Notes: generated from the letters alone by a model not told the origin. A DNA stretch of 48,246 nucleotides from DASWFI01 sp036394315 (GCA_036394315.1 DASWFI010000131.1:1-48246), one strand, 5' to 3'. Counted from the stretch's first letter, positions 40,453-48,162 are shown. Numbers and translations are program-made.

Positions 40453-42423
40453 ATGCAAGAACTAATTTTTGGAAAATTGACTTTAGCAGCACTCCCTCAC
40501 GAATGGTACACGTGGGGAGCTACTATTTCGATTGCCTTGGGGGGATTGGGTGTAGCTGGGATTTTGACATACTACAAACGCTGGAAATGGATTTGGAATG
40601 AATGGCTCACCTCCACAGATCCTAAAAAAATCGGGATCATATATATCATTGTCGCAGCCCTCATGCTCTTTCGCGGCGCACTGGATGCAGGCATGATATG
40701 GGCCCAGCAAGCTTTCTTGGCCGGGACTCCTCTGGGTCTTAGTTCTACTCATTTCCAGGAGATATTTACGGCACACGGCACGATCATGATTTTCTTCGTC
40801 ACCATGGGATTTATGTTCGGGCTTATGAATTATATTCTCCCTTTGCAGATAGGCGCTAGAGACGTGGCGTTTCCGTTTTTAAATACTTTAAGCCTGTGGC
40901 TGTATATTGCAGGCGTCATATTTATAAATCTTTTTTTTGTCATAGGCGGATCTTTTGCCGCTACGGGTTGGCTAGCGTACCCGCCGCTTTCAGGATTGGA
41001 ATACAGTCCCGGGGTGGGGGTGGATTATTGGATATGGAGTTTACAGATCTCAGGGTTGGGGAGTCTGCTGGGAGGTATCAATCTTCTAGTAACCATCCTA
41101 AAGATGCGAGCCCCTGGTATGACGCTCATGAAAATGCCGATGTTTGTGTGGGCTTCGCTTTGCAGCATGGTTCTAATTATTTCTGCTTTCCCATTGCTCA
41201 CCGCCACCTTGGTTCTGCTGTCTCTGGACCGTTTAATTGGCACGCATTTTTTTACTTCCAATTTGGGAGGAAATCCTATGATGTATGTCAATCTCATATG
41301 GATGTGGGGACATCCTGAAGTGTACATATTGATGTTGCCTTCGTTCGGGATTTTTTCAGAGGTGGTATCGACGTTTAGCCAAAAAAGATTATTCGGTTAT
41401 AGATCCACGGTATTGGGACTTTTTGGGATTACCCTGCTGTCAATGTTGGTATGGCTGCATCATTTTTTTACCATGGGAGCTGGGGCGAATGTGAACGCTT
41501 TTTTCGGCATCATGACTATGATTATCGCGATCCCGACCGGTGCTCTGGTGTTTAATTGGATATTCACGATGTTCCGCGGCCGGATTATTTTCCGTTCACC
41601 TATGTTCTGGTTTTTGGGATTTTTCAGTACCTTCACATTTGGCGGCATGGCTGGAGTGCTTATGGCCACACCTCCAGCTGATTTTCAACTTCACAACAGT
41701 TTGTTTTTAGTGGCCCACTTTCATACTATGGTTATCGGCGGAGCGCTGTTTGGTATTTTCGCGGGATTCACTTACTGGTTTCCGAAGGTTACGGGATTTA
41801 AGCTCAATGAACGCCTGGGCAAATCAGCTTTCTGGTGCTGGATTATAGGATTTTTTGTAAGTTTCGTGCCTTTATACATTTTAGGTTTTATGGGTGCGAC
41901 CAGGCGCCTGGATCAATATGATCTGTCTACCGGCTGGCAGCCATTATTCATAATTTCGGCATCAGGTTTCGCCATCATTACATGCGGAGCAGCGCTGCAA
42001 GTATTACAAATAATCTTAAGCATTAAACAAAGAAAGCAAAACATGGATACAAACGGGGATCCATGGAACGGACGCACGCTCGAGTGGTTTACTTCTTCAC
42101 CGCCGCCATTCTATAATTTCGCGATCATTCCGAAAGTGAATACCCGCGACGCCTTTTGGGAAATGAAACAGGGAGTAAGGGACAAGGAGCAGGGGTCAGA
42201 GAAAAAATACGAAGATATAATAATGCCGAAAAATACCGCAATGGGTATTTATCTTTCTGCTCTTGTATTCTTGGCGGGATTTGCCATAGTCTGGCACATC
42301 GTTTGGCTTGCCGTACTAGGTATCATCGGTTCCATTGCATGTGTGATTATTCGTGCTTTGGACGAAGAAACAGAATATGTAATCCCAGCGGCAGAGGTTG
42401 CAAGAATGGAGGCAAAAAAATGA
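40453..42423 (+). CDS. cyoB: Cytochrome bo3-type quinol oxidase subunit I
   Basis: CyoB carries the haem-copper oxygen-reducing centre. The 656-residue protein is close to E. coli CyoB over most of its length. Conserved residues are H108 (TAHGT), H287, E289 and Y291 in GHPEVY, H336-H337 (HHFF), and H422 and H424 in AHFH. The D-pathway residues (D137 in GARDVAFPFLN, N126) are present. In the motif IPTGVKIFNW the Lys of the K pathway is replaced: here IPTGALVFNW has Leu365. The C terminus (SSPPPFYNFAIIP) is typical. The stop overlaps the start of cyoC. Confidence 0.95.
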   Translation: MQELIFGKLTLAALPHEWYTWGATISIALGGLGVAGILTYYKRWKWIWNEWLTSTDPKKIGIIYIIVAALMLFRGALDAGMIWAQQAFLAGTPLGLSSTHFQEIFTAHGTIMIFFVTMGFMFGLMNYILPLQIGARDVAFPFLNTLSLWLYIAGVIFINLFFVIGGSFAATGWLAYPPLSGLEYSPGVGVDYWIWSLQISGLGSLLGGINLLVTILKMRAPGMTLMKMPMFVWASLCSMVLIISAFPLLTATLVLLSLDRLIGTHFFTSNLGGNPMMYVNLIWMWGHPEVYILMLPSFGIFSEVVSTFSQKRLFGYRSTVLGLFGITLLSMLVWLHHFFTMGAGANVNAFFGIMTMIIAIPTGALVFNWIFTMFRGRIIFRSPMFWFLGFFSTFTFGGMAGVLMATPPADFQLHNSLFLVAHFHTMVIGGALFGIFAGFTYWFPKVTGFKLNERLGKSAFWCWIIGFFVSFVPLYILGFMGATRRLDQYDLSTGWQPLFIISASGFAIITCGAALQVLQIILSIKQRKQNMDTNGDPWNGRTLEWFTSSPPPFYNFAIIPKVNTRDAFWEMKQGVRDKEQGSEKKYEDIIMPKNTAMGIYLSALVFLAGFAIVWHIVWLAVLGIIGSIACVIIRALDEETEYVIPAAEVARMEAKK

Positions 42424-42989
42424 ACCACGAAGAAGCTCAAGAAAAAACACTCTTAGGTTTTTGGATTTATTTGATGACGGATCTTTTGTCATTTACCATT
42501 CTGTTTGCGACATACGCGGTACTGTCGCGCAATACAGCAGGCGGTCCATCTGCTGGACAGCTTTTCGATCTGTCGTTCGTGTTGATCGAAACCCTTATTT
42601 TGCTGACCAGCAGTTATACCGCGGGCTTAGGCTTGCTAGCACTTCGACGATCAGCTAAAAATCAGGTTTTGATTTGGTTTTCCATAACCTTTCTATTGGG
42701 GTTGTCATTCTTGGTCATGGAGTTTCGGGAATTCAGTAAGTTAATTGCTGAAGGAGCCTCTTGGCAAAGAAGTGCTTTTTTATCCTCATTCTTTGCTCTG
42801 GTCGGCACGCATGGTCTTCACATCGCCATCGGATTATTGTGGATGATGTTTTCCATCATTTTGGTTTGGTTTAAAGGGATAACTCCTTTTGTTAGTTCTA
42901 AAATTATCCGGTTAACTTTATTCTGGCATTTTTTGGATGTTGTTTGGATATTTATTTTTACTATCGTATATTTGATGGGCCACGTTTAA
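42420..42989 (+). CDS. cyoC: Cytochrome bo3-type quinol oxidase subunit III
   Basis: ATG 42420 overlaps the cyoB stop (ATGA) and follows GGAGG; the frame is open back to 42156 but that part lies within cyoB. The 189 residues form five hydrophobic helices with ETLILLTSSYTAGLGLLAL, GTHGLHIAIGLLW and a C-terminal HFLDVVWIFIFTIVYL, all matching subunit III. Subunit III stabilises the complex. Confidence 0.93.
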   Translation: MNHEEAQEKTLLGFWIYLMTDLLSFTILFATYAVLSRNTAGGPSAGQLFDLSFVLIETLILLTSSYTAGLGLLALRRSAKNQVLIWFSITFLLGLSFLVMEFREFSKLIAEGASWQRSAFLSSFFALVGTHGLHIAIGLLWMMFSIILVWFKGITPFVSSKIIRLTLFWHFLDVVWIFIFTIVYLMGHV

Positions 42990-42993
42990 AATT

Positions 42994-43338
42994 ATGCAAG
43001 AACAAAATTCCAATACATTTAAGTCCTATACACTCGGATTTTTCCTATCCATTGGGTTAACTTTGATGGCTTATTTCGTGGTGGCGCAGCATTTACTTAT
43101 CGGATGGGATTTAGTATTGGTAATTATGGGATTGGCATTCATCCAGCTTTGGGTGCAGTTGATATTCTTTTTGCACTTAGGGCAAGAATCGAAACCCAGG
43201 TGGAATTTGTATGCTTTATTTTCCACCGGCTCTATCATATTCATCGTCATTGTCGGCAGTCTTTGGATTATGCAAAATTTGAGTTATCATATGCCCACAG
43301 AAGCACAAATAATACATGATGAGGGGATACATAAGTAG
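42994..43338 (+). CDS. cyoD: Cytochrome bo3-type quinol oxidase subunit IV
   Basis: This encodes 114 residues with three hydrophobic helices: ~13-29, ~35-62 (WDLVLVIMGLAFIQLWVQLIFFLHL) and ~74-95. The QLWVQLIFFLHL segment is the CyoD signature. It starts 4 bases after cyoC and completes the A-B-C-D gene order. Subunit IV assists assembly. Confidence 0.9.
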   Translation: MQEQNSNTFKSYTLGFFLSIGLTLMAYFVVAQHLLIGWDLVLVIMGLAFIQLWVQLIFFLHLGQESKPRWNLYALFSTGSIIFIVIVGSLWIMQNLSYHMPTEAQIIHDEGIHK

Positions 43339-43339
43339 A

Positions 43340-43378
43340 GATAACCTGCAGTTATCCCTCCTCAGAATAGGGGGAGGG
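43340..43378 (+). promoter_or_regulatory. Paired hairpins masking the cyoE ribosome binding site
   Basis: GATAAC-CTGCA-GTTATC (43340-43356) is followed by CCCTCC (43356-43361) pairing with GGAGGG (43373-43378), the Shine-Dalgarno of cyoE. The second stem would hide the site and could uncouple cyoE from cyoABCD. Confidence 0.6.
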
Positions 43379-43392
43379 TATTGTATAAACAA

Positions 43393-44253
43393 ATGTTCAA
43401 AATTTATTATAACTTAATTAAACCGGGAATTATTTACGGTAATGCCATCACGGCGGCCGCTGGGTTTTTTATGGCGGCGAAAGGTCATATTAACTGGTTT
43501 TTATTTTTGGCCATGCTTATGGGTCTCTCATTTGTGGTCGCTTCGGCCTGCGTTATCAATAATATCTGGGATCGCGATATAGATCAACGGATGGAGCGAA
43601 CCAAAAACCGCGCCATAGTCACAGGGACGGTTTCGAAAAACCACGCTTTCATTTTCGCGATAATTTTATTGTTGCTGGGGATTGTCGCCTTACATCATCA
43701 TGTCAATCAATCAGCGCTTATCACTGCTCTTGTTGGGTTCTTGGTTTATGTTTTTCTTTATACGCCACTTAAGCGCCGATCGGTTCATGCCACGCTCGTG
43801 GGTGCTATTGCCGGTGCCGTGCCGCCGGTAGTGGGGTACACAGCAGTCACAAATAAATTTGATCTTGGTGCACTATTATTGTTTTCGATATTAGTCGCCT
43901 GGCAAATGCCGCATTTCTACTCAATTGCCATTCGCAGGCTCGATGACTATGCCGCCGCCGGCATCCCAGTGCTCCCAGTCAAAAAAGGAGTCCGGATTAC
44001 TAAAATTAACATCCTGATTTATATCCTGCTATTTATCACCACCACTGTCTTGCTTTTTGTTTTCAAATACTCGGGATATTTTTATCTAACAATAATTAGC
44101 CTAATGGGTCTTACCTGGCTTTGGTTTGGAATCCAAGGGTTCAAAACAAATATCGACGACAAGGCTTGGGCACGCAAAATGTTCCTGCTTTCCCTCATAA
44201 TTATTCTAGTCTTTAGCATCACAGTTTCAATTGATGCTATAATAAATAAATGA
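43393..44253 (+). CDS. cyoE: Protohaem IX farnesyltransferase (haem O synthase)
   Basis: CyoE attaches a farnesyl tail to haem b to make haem O for the oxidase. Signature motifs are NNIWDRDIDQRMERTKNRA (~53-71), the Mg-prenyl diphosphate site, and DDYAAAGIPVLP (~190). Nine hydrophobic helices are visible, as in UbiA-type prenyltransferases. ATG 43393 gives the family-typical start MFKIYYNLIKPGIIYGN; a TTG at 43381 is a possible alternative. It needs farnesyl diphosphate and haem b, whose synthesis genes are not in this window. The stop overlaps the next gene. Confidence 0.95.
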   Translation: MFKIYYNLIKPGIIYGNAITAAAGFFMAAKGHINWFLFLAMLMGLSFVVASACVINNIWDRDIDQRMERTKNRAIVTGTVSKNHAFIFAIILLLLGIVALHHHVNQSALITALVGFLVYVFLYTPLKRRSVHATLVGAIAGAVPPVVGYTAVTNKFDLGALLLFSILVAWQMPHFYSIAIRRLDDYAAAGIPVLPVKKGVRITKINILIYILLFITTTVLLFVFKYSGYFYLTIISLMGLTWLWFGIQGFKTNIDDKAWARKMFLLSLIIILVFSITVSIDAIINK

Positions 44254-44504
44254 TATTACTTATTCACATAACTGTAGCGGTAGCAAGCCTGATTTGGACA
44301 GGGATTATTTATTTTTACCCTTCCAAACCTAAATTAAACGTAGCGTATACATTGGTCGCGTTGATGTTGATTTCGGGTTTCTACCTGGTCCTAAGCAAAC
44401 CTGCGCATATGACCCGGACTTGCATCGAAGGCTTGGTCTTCCTGGGAATTGTTTCTTACGGCATAGTAGCGGCACGCAATAAATTGGCCCGAGTTAAGGC
44501 TTGA
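44250..44504 (+). CDS. Small membrane protein coupled to cyoE
   Basis: This encodes 84 residues with three to four hydrophobic segments (LLIHITVAVASLIWTGIIYFY, YTLVALMLISGFYLVL, LVFLGIVSYGIVAA). A His in the first helix and PAHMTRTC before the third could bind haem or a metal. It overlaps the cyoE stop by 4 bases (ATGA) and ends the operon. It could help oxidase assembly or haem delivery; that is inference from position. Confidence 0.65.
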   Translation: MILLIHITVAVASLIWTGIIYFYPSKPKLNVAYTLVALMLISGFYLVLSKPAHMTRTCIEGLVFLGIVSYGIVAARNKLARVKA

Positions 44505-44547
44505 AAAAAACCTGAAAATTTGTTAAGATTTGACGGTCTACTATCGT

Positions 44548-44840
44548 TCGGGCGTAGCTCAGCGGTAGAGCAGGTGACTGTGTAGTAACGCAGCTTCCTG
44601 GTGAAAGCCAGGTTGAAAAACGAGGTGAATTCGGGGAAGCCTCTCAGAGGTAATCCCGAGCCAAGCTTTGAATCATTTCAAGGAAGGTGTAGAGACTATC
44701 CGTAATGGAGTAGTCCCCGCAAGTAGCGGGGCCGAAGCGCCTCGGACCCTTAAACGGGTTATGATATAGTCCATACTAAAGGCAACTTTAGACCAAATGT
44801 AATCACCCTGTCGCAGGTTCGATCCCTGCCGCCCGAGCCA
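44548..44840 (+). tRNA. tRNA-Asn (GUU) interrupted by a group I intron
   Basis: The exons are 44548-44581 and 44800-44840. The acceptor TCGGGCG pairs with CGCCCGA, then G and an encoded CCA. Splicing rebuilds the anticodon arm GGTGA-CTGTTAA-TCACC, anticodon GTT. The intron falls between anticodon positions 35 and 36. The T arm GCAGG-TTCGATC-CCTGC is normal. asnS is in the same window. Confidence 0.93.
44582..44799 (+). mobile_element. Group I intron in tRNA-Asn (IC3-like)
   Basis: The 218-base intron ends in G. The exon CTGT pairs with GCAG with U-G at the cut. GAGCCAAGC (~44662) is the hallmark of IC3-type introns of bacterial tRNAs, GTAGAGACTATCC (~44690) and GATATAGTCC (~44763) form P7. 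It has no ORF and differs in type from the 23S introns. Confidence 0.88.
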
Positions 44841-44848
44841 AATGAAAC

Positions 44849-44880
44849 AGCATCACGTAAAAGTGGTGCTTTTTCATTTT
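44849..44880 (+). terminator. Intrinsic terminator after tRNA-Asn
   Basis: AGCATCAC pairs with GTGGTGCT (one wobble) and is followed by TTTTCATTTT. Confidence 0.8.
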
Positions 44881-44918
44881 GTGATAAACTAAACAGTGAT
44901 TGGAATGATTAGACTCGC

Positions 44919-44952
44919 TTGACAACTATATAGCCGTTGTATACACTAACGG
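44919..44952 (+). promoter_or_regulatory. Promoter and palindromic operator of a toxin-antitoxin operon
   Basis: TTGACA (44919-44924) and TATACA (44940-44945) are spaced by 15 bases. The palindrome CCGTT-GTATACACT-AACGG (44934-44952) covers the -10 region, as expected for autorepression by an antitoxin. Confidence 0.65.
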
Positions 44953-44976
44953 TATATTTAATTAGTAATTCTACCT

Positions 44977-45249
44977 ATGAAAACCACAATGCATATAAAG
45001 GTTGACCAAGATATTAAAGACAAGTCTGCTAAGCTCGCAGGCCGTTTAGGTTTGTCTTTAAGCACTATAGTTAATGCTTCACTGCGTAATTTTATTAAAA
45101 CCGAAACTTTTAGTGTGAGTCTAGGCGAAGAAATGACCCCCTATATGAAAAGTTGGATAGCAGAGATTGAAAAGGATAAAAAGACTGGAAGGAATGTGAG
45201 CGGTCCGTTTAATTCTATCGCCGAACTAAAGGCCCACCTTTCCAAGTAG
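44977..45249 (+). CDS. RelB/DinJ-like antitoxin
   Basis: This encodes 90 residues. The N-terminal ribbon-helix-helix (TTMHIKVDQDIKDKSAKLAGRLGLSLSTIVNASLRNFI) is the DNA-binding and dimerisation unit of DinJ/RelB antitoxins. The C-terminal ~45 residues would wrap the toxin. It precedes the toxin gene by 1 base and is preceded by a palindromic operator, supporting autoregulation. Confidence 0.85.
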   Translation: MKTTMHIKVDQDIKDKSAKLAGRLGLSLSTIVNASLRNFIKTETFSVSLGEEMTPYMKSWIAEIEKDKKTGRNVSGPFNSIAELKAHLSK

Positions 45250-45250
45250 C

Positions 45251-45511
45251 ATGAGAATTCTAACTCATAAAAAATTCGACAAAGCATTTAAGATGATGCA
45301 GCCGAAGTTACAAGCAAAGTTTTACTATCAACTGGCACTCTTTCAAAGAAATAAAACAGATAAACAACTAAACAACCACGCTTTAACTGGAGAATATCTA
45401 GGTTACCGCAGCTTTGATGTTACTGGTGATATACGAACTATTTTTGAGGAAATTGATGTCGAAACAATAAAGCTCGTAAACATTGGTACTCATAGTCAAC
45501 TCTATGGTTAA
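45251..45511 (+). CDS. RelE/YafQ-like mRNA interferase toxin
   Basis: This encodes 86 residues. The motifs NNHALTGEYLGYRSFDVTGDIRTIFE and LVNIGTHSQLYG are typical of the RelE/YafQ superfamily, where basic and His residues cut mRNA at the ribosome. C-terminal His (GTHSQLYG) and Arg residues in GYRSF and GDIRTIF are present, so the enzyme looks intact. It directly follows its antitoxin. Confidence 0.85.
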   Translation: MRILTHKKFDKAFKMMQPKLQAKFYYQLALFQRNKTDKQLNNHALTGEYLGYRSFDVTGDIRTIFEEIDVETIKLVNIGTHSQLYG

Positions 45512-45524
45512 TATTGCCACTCCA

Positions 45525-45629
45525 TCAAGCGACTACTAACAATTCCTTCAAATTTTCCATTGTTAGATCATATGCTGGCATTAACTTCTGCCAATCGGTC
45601 GCCCTGTAGGCTTGCCAGTGTTCTATCAT
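45525..45629 (-). pseudogene. Short antisense ORF, probable gene remnant
   Basis: A 34-residue frame, MIEHWQAYRATDWQKLMPAY followed by DLTMENLKELLVVA, opens with ATG on the minus strand. The same frame is open upstream as LVSFAGSQTSA, suggesting a longer ancestral frame. The composition looks protein-like (W, Y and acidic helices) but no family is recognised. Confidence 0.35.
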
Positions 45630-45655
45630 GGCACTAGTCTGCGAGCCAGCAAAGG

Positions 45656-45697
45656 ACACTAGCTTAGAACGTCAAACGTTCCTAAGGTTAGTGTTTT
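45656..45697 (+). terminator. Intrinsic terminator between the toxin-antitoxin modules
   Basis: ACACTA, CTTAG and AACG pair with CGTT, CTAAG and TAGTGT around TCAAA, followed by TTTT. The A-rich stem side could also serve the antisense frame. Confidence 0.7.
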
Positions 45698-45741
45698 GCT
45701 ATAATTGACTTGAGTTTATTGAGGTGATAATATTTATTCAT

Positions 45742-45960
45742 ATGATCCAACAATTTACAGCAATCTATCAAAAACACGGCAAATGGTTTTCAGCTTGGGT
45801 TGAAGAAATCCCGGGCGTAAATACCCAGGGCCGAACCTTGAAAGAGGCTAAAGAAAACTTGAAGGAAGCCTTAACTTTAGTTATTGAAGTTAATCGAGCA
45901 ATGAGCAGAAAAGAAACAACTGGTTCAGTAATTAGAGAACCATTAAAACTGTCCGTATAA
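45742..45960 (+). CDS. hicB: HicB-like antitoxin
   Basis: ATG 45742 gives MIQQFTAIYQKHGKWFSAWV, the expected HicB start. The partial RNase H-like fold reads AWVEEIPGVNTQGRTLKEAKENLKEAL, the classic HicB segment. At 72 residues it lacks a full C-terminal DNA-binding domain. It ends directly before the toxin gene with no gap. A TATAAT at 45700-45705 may be its promoter. Confidence 0.88.
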   Translation: MIQQFTAIYQKHGKWFSAWVEEIPGVNTQGRTLKEAKENLKEALTLVIEVNRAMSRKETTGSVIREPLKLSV

Positions 45961-46152
45961 ATGAAGCGTACGGATTTGATTCGCCATCTTTCAAAGCAAG
46001 GATGCGTATTCGTTCGTGAAGGTGGTAACCACAGTGTATTTTTCAATCCGGAAACCAAGAGAATTTCTACTGTTCCCAGACATAATGAAATCAATGACTT
46101 TTTAGCAAAGAAAATTTGTAAGGATCTAGGTATATCACCAGTACAACGATAA
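45961..46152 (+). CDS. hicA: HicA-like mRNA interferase toxin
   Basis: This encodes 63 residues with the HicA dsRBD-like fold: TDLIRHLSKQGCVFVREGGNHSVFFNPETKR. His24 in GGNHSVFF is the catalytic histidine. The C-terminal RHNEINDFLAKKICKDLGI matches the family. The order hicB-hicA is reversed relative to many known operons. Complete and likely active. Confidence 0.9.
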   Translation: MKRTDLIRHLSKQGCVFVREGGNHSVFFNPETKRISTVPRHNEINDFLAKKICKDLGISPVQR

Positions 46153-46243
46153 AAATTCACAAAGCAAAAGACATTAGTGAAAGCTGGTGTTTTTGTTAAT
46201 GCTATAATTATTCTAAGCTCGTTATAAACAAAACGTCACGTTT

Positions 46244-46894
46244 ATGAAAAACCTGTCGACCCCCAATAATTCGCTTGTGCTTTCGTATTTAGGCTTGCGC
46301 AAGGCCATAGGTATTATTGGCATCGCTCTGCCGTTTGTCTTGGTATTCGGAAAAATAATCTTAAGCGGGCCAGGCATCGAAGTTTCGATAAGTAGTTACT
46401 ATTATACTGTTATGCGAGACGTGTTTGTGGGCAGCCTCTGTGCAATCGGCGTGTTTTTGGTTTCGTATCGAGGCTACGAACTTGTTGACGATATCGCAGG
46501 AAAATTCGCCACCATCTTTGCCGTTGGTACAGCCTTCTTTCCAACGAGACCAGCGAACGCGAGTGCACATCAAATAACTATAGGAAATTTCCATATCTTT
46601 TTCTCCGTTTCGCTATTTTTAACTCTCGCTTTTTTTGCCCTGGTGCTATTCCGTAAAACTGATCCTACTAAAACGCCAACCATTCAAAAACAAAAACGTA
46701 ACATTATTTATACCGTGTGCGGATTCGGTATTCTTGCCTGCATGGTTTTAGCCTTGTCCTTAAAACTTTTGCCTTCGGATTCACTCGTATTCAATTTTTC
46801 CCCCCTTTTCTGGCTGGAATCGTCGGCAATAATTTTGTTCGGCATCTCCTGGCTAGTAAAAGGTGAAGCTATTCTTACGGATGTAGTCAGATAG
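46244..46894 (+). CDS. Six-helix membrane protein of unknown function
   Basis: This encodes 216 residues with about six hydrophobic helices (AIGIIGIALPFVLVFGKII; VFVGSLCAIGVFLVSY; IFAVGTAFF; IFFSVSLFLTLAFFALVLF; IIYTVCGFGILACMVLALSL; LFWLESSAIILFGISWLV). The ISSYYYTVMRDVFVGSL segment and a His near residue 118 in the middle helix may be functional. No known family is assigned. It is monocistronic and follows the HicBA module. Confidence 0.65.
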   Translation: MKNLSTPNNSLVLSYLGLRKAIGIIGIALPFVLVFGKIILSGPGIEVSISSYYYTVMRDVFVGSLCAIGVFLVSYRGYELVDDIAGKFATIFAVGTAFFPTRPANASAHQITIGNFHIFFSVSLFLTLAFFALVLFRKTDPTKTPTIQKQKRNIIYTVCGFGILACMVLALSLKLLPSDSLVFNFSPLFWLESSAIILFGISWLVKGEAILTDVVR

Positions 46895-46950
46895 AAGATA
46901 TAAAGTCTTTAGAGGATTTTGGGATTCCAAAAATAACAAGATAGGAAACA

Positions 46951-47442
46951 ATGAAAACGTACCATAAGGTTTTGTTAGGGTTAGGGATTGTGACCGCAGC
47001 CACGTACGTGGGATTGGCAACTTACCAGCCAAAAGTACCGGTTGCGGTGGTTCATAATGCTTGTGATCCAACACTTTGGAGTCATGTTTATCATCCACAA
47101 CGCTTACAAGTAAAACAAGCCTGTACTACAGTTTCAGGAACGATAGCGGCAATTAAGATTGAAAAAGACGGTGATTATCATATTCGTTTAACCTTAGATC
47201 CGCAATATAAGAACTTATTGACTCCTGCTAATAAGAATCAGAATGGAGATATGGTGTTAGAACCAATCTGTGTTAATCCAGTAACCCAAGCGGATGCGAT
47301 TAGTTCATGCAAGGGTTTTAAAAGTAATGTTAAGATTCCTAAAGTCGGTCAACATGTAATAGTTACAGGAAGTTATGTTTTAGACAACCAGCATGGCGGT
47401 TGGGCTGAAATTCATCCAGTAACTTCAATTAAATTATATTAA
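46951..47442 (+). CDS. Exported OB-fold-like protein
   Basis: This encodes 163 residues with an N-terminal signal anchor (YHKVLLGLGIVTAATYVGLATY). The mature part has an OB-like pattern: VSGTIAAIKIEKDGDYHIRLTL and GQHVIVTGSYVLDNQHGGWAEIHPVTSI. Four Cys (CDPT, ACTT, ICVN, SCKG) suggest two disulfides outside the cell. Similar exported OB proteins occur in archaea and bacteria without known function. Confidence 0.6.
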   Translation: MKTYHKVLLGLGIVTAATYVGLATYQPKVPVAVVHNACDPTLWSHVYHPQRLQVKQACTTVSGTIAAIKIEKDGDYHIRLTLDPQYKNLLTPANKNQNGDMVLEPICVNPVTQADAISSCKGFKSNVKIPKVGQHVIVTGSYVLDNQHGGWAEIHPVTSIKLY

Positions 47443-47511
47443 GGGTTAATGAACTAAATCAGGTATGTAAACATATTCACTTTGTCTCTGAATAATGGTT
47501 CTAACATTGTC

Positions 47512-47531
47512 CCTGCCTACCGGCAGGCAGG
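47512..47531. repeat. GC-rich palindrome
   Basis: CTGCCT-ACCGGC-AGGCAG in an AT-rich spacer. It resembles short dispersed palindromes but only one copy was seen here. Confidence 0.4.
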
Positions 47532-47542
47532 ATGGTGAGCCA

Positions 47543-47577
47543 ATAAAAAGCACCCAATTTTGTTGGTGTTTTTTTTT
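47543..47577 (+). terminator. Intrinsic terminator-like hairpin
   Basis: GCACCCAA pairs with TTGGTG around TTTTG, followed by a run of nine T. Confidence 0.65.
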
Positions 47578-47634
47578 GATCCTGACAGGATTCGAACTTT
47601 TTGTTATAATACAATTATTATTAACCAAATTATT

Positions 47635-47811
47635 ATGAAAACAGTTAAATGTGATTTGTGCGATGCGACTGCCCAAGGCGAGACTTTTGAAGAATGGATG
47701 AACGCACTTAAACCTCATTACATGGAAGCCCATCCAAAAGTAATGAAAGACCCAACAGGCGATATGCAAAAATGGATGGCAGAGAATAAGGCAAGATTTG
47801 AAGCAGCATAA
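47635..47811 (+). CDS. Small zinc-finger protein, 58 residues
   Basis: ATG 47635 gives MKTVKCDLCDATAQGETFEE; an earlier start would add residues unlike any family. Cys6, Cys9, His28 and His33 form a C2H2-like zinc site (CxxC...HxxxxH). The C-terminal half is helical and charged. The TAA overlaps the next ATG. Likely a nucleic-acid or protein-binding mini zinc finger. Confidence 0.7.
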   Translation: MKTVKCDLCDATAQGETFEEWMNALKPHYMEAHPKVMKDPTGDMQKWMAENKARFEAA

Positions 47812-48101
47812 TGTATAAAGTTAAGGCAAAAGTTTGGCTATATACAGGAATGGTTGGTTGGCAGTTTATAACCGTGCCTAAAAAAGAATCAAAGAGCATA
47901 AAGCAAACTTACGGAGATATGAAAAAAGGCTGGGGATCGTTACCTGTGTCCGTTACGGTCGGCAAGACGATGTGGAAGACATCCATTTTCCCCGACACAA
48001 AAATCGGAGCCTATCTTTTGCCCCTGAAAGCCGAGGTGCGTAAAAAGGAAAATATAAAGGTTGGAGATGTTATTTCAATAAACCTCGAAATTAGGGTTTA
48101 G
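47811..48101 (+). CDS. DUF1905-like protein
   Basis: This encodes 96 residues. The pattern VKAKVWLYTGMVGWQFITVPKKES, then WGSLPVSVTVGKTMWKTSIFPDTKIGAYLLPLKAEVRKKENIKVGD, matches the small DUF1905 beta-barrel family. Biochemical role unknown. It overlaps the upstream zinc-finger gene by one base. Confidence 0.85.
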   Translation: MYKVKAKVWLYTGMVGWQFITVPKKESKSIKQTYGDMKKGWGSLPVSVTVGKTMWKTSIFPDTKIGAYLLPLKAEVRKKENIKVGDVISINLEIRV

Positions 48102-48162
48102 TTACAACCTCGCTTAACCTTGTTTACTCTAGTTCAAAGTTTGTGGACTAAAAACTACCAAA

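Noticed and set aside
42156..42419. N-terminal extension of cyoC
   Set aside because: It lies inside cyoB in another frame and encodes an unlikely Cys- and Arg-rich stretch; the coupled ATG at 42420 is preferred.
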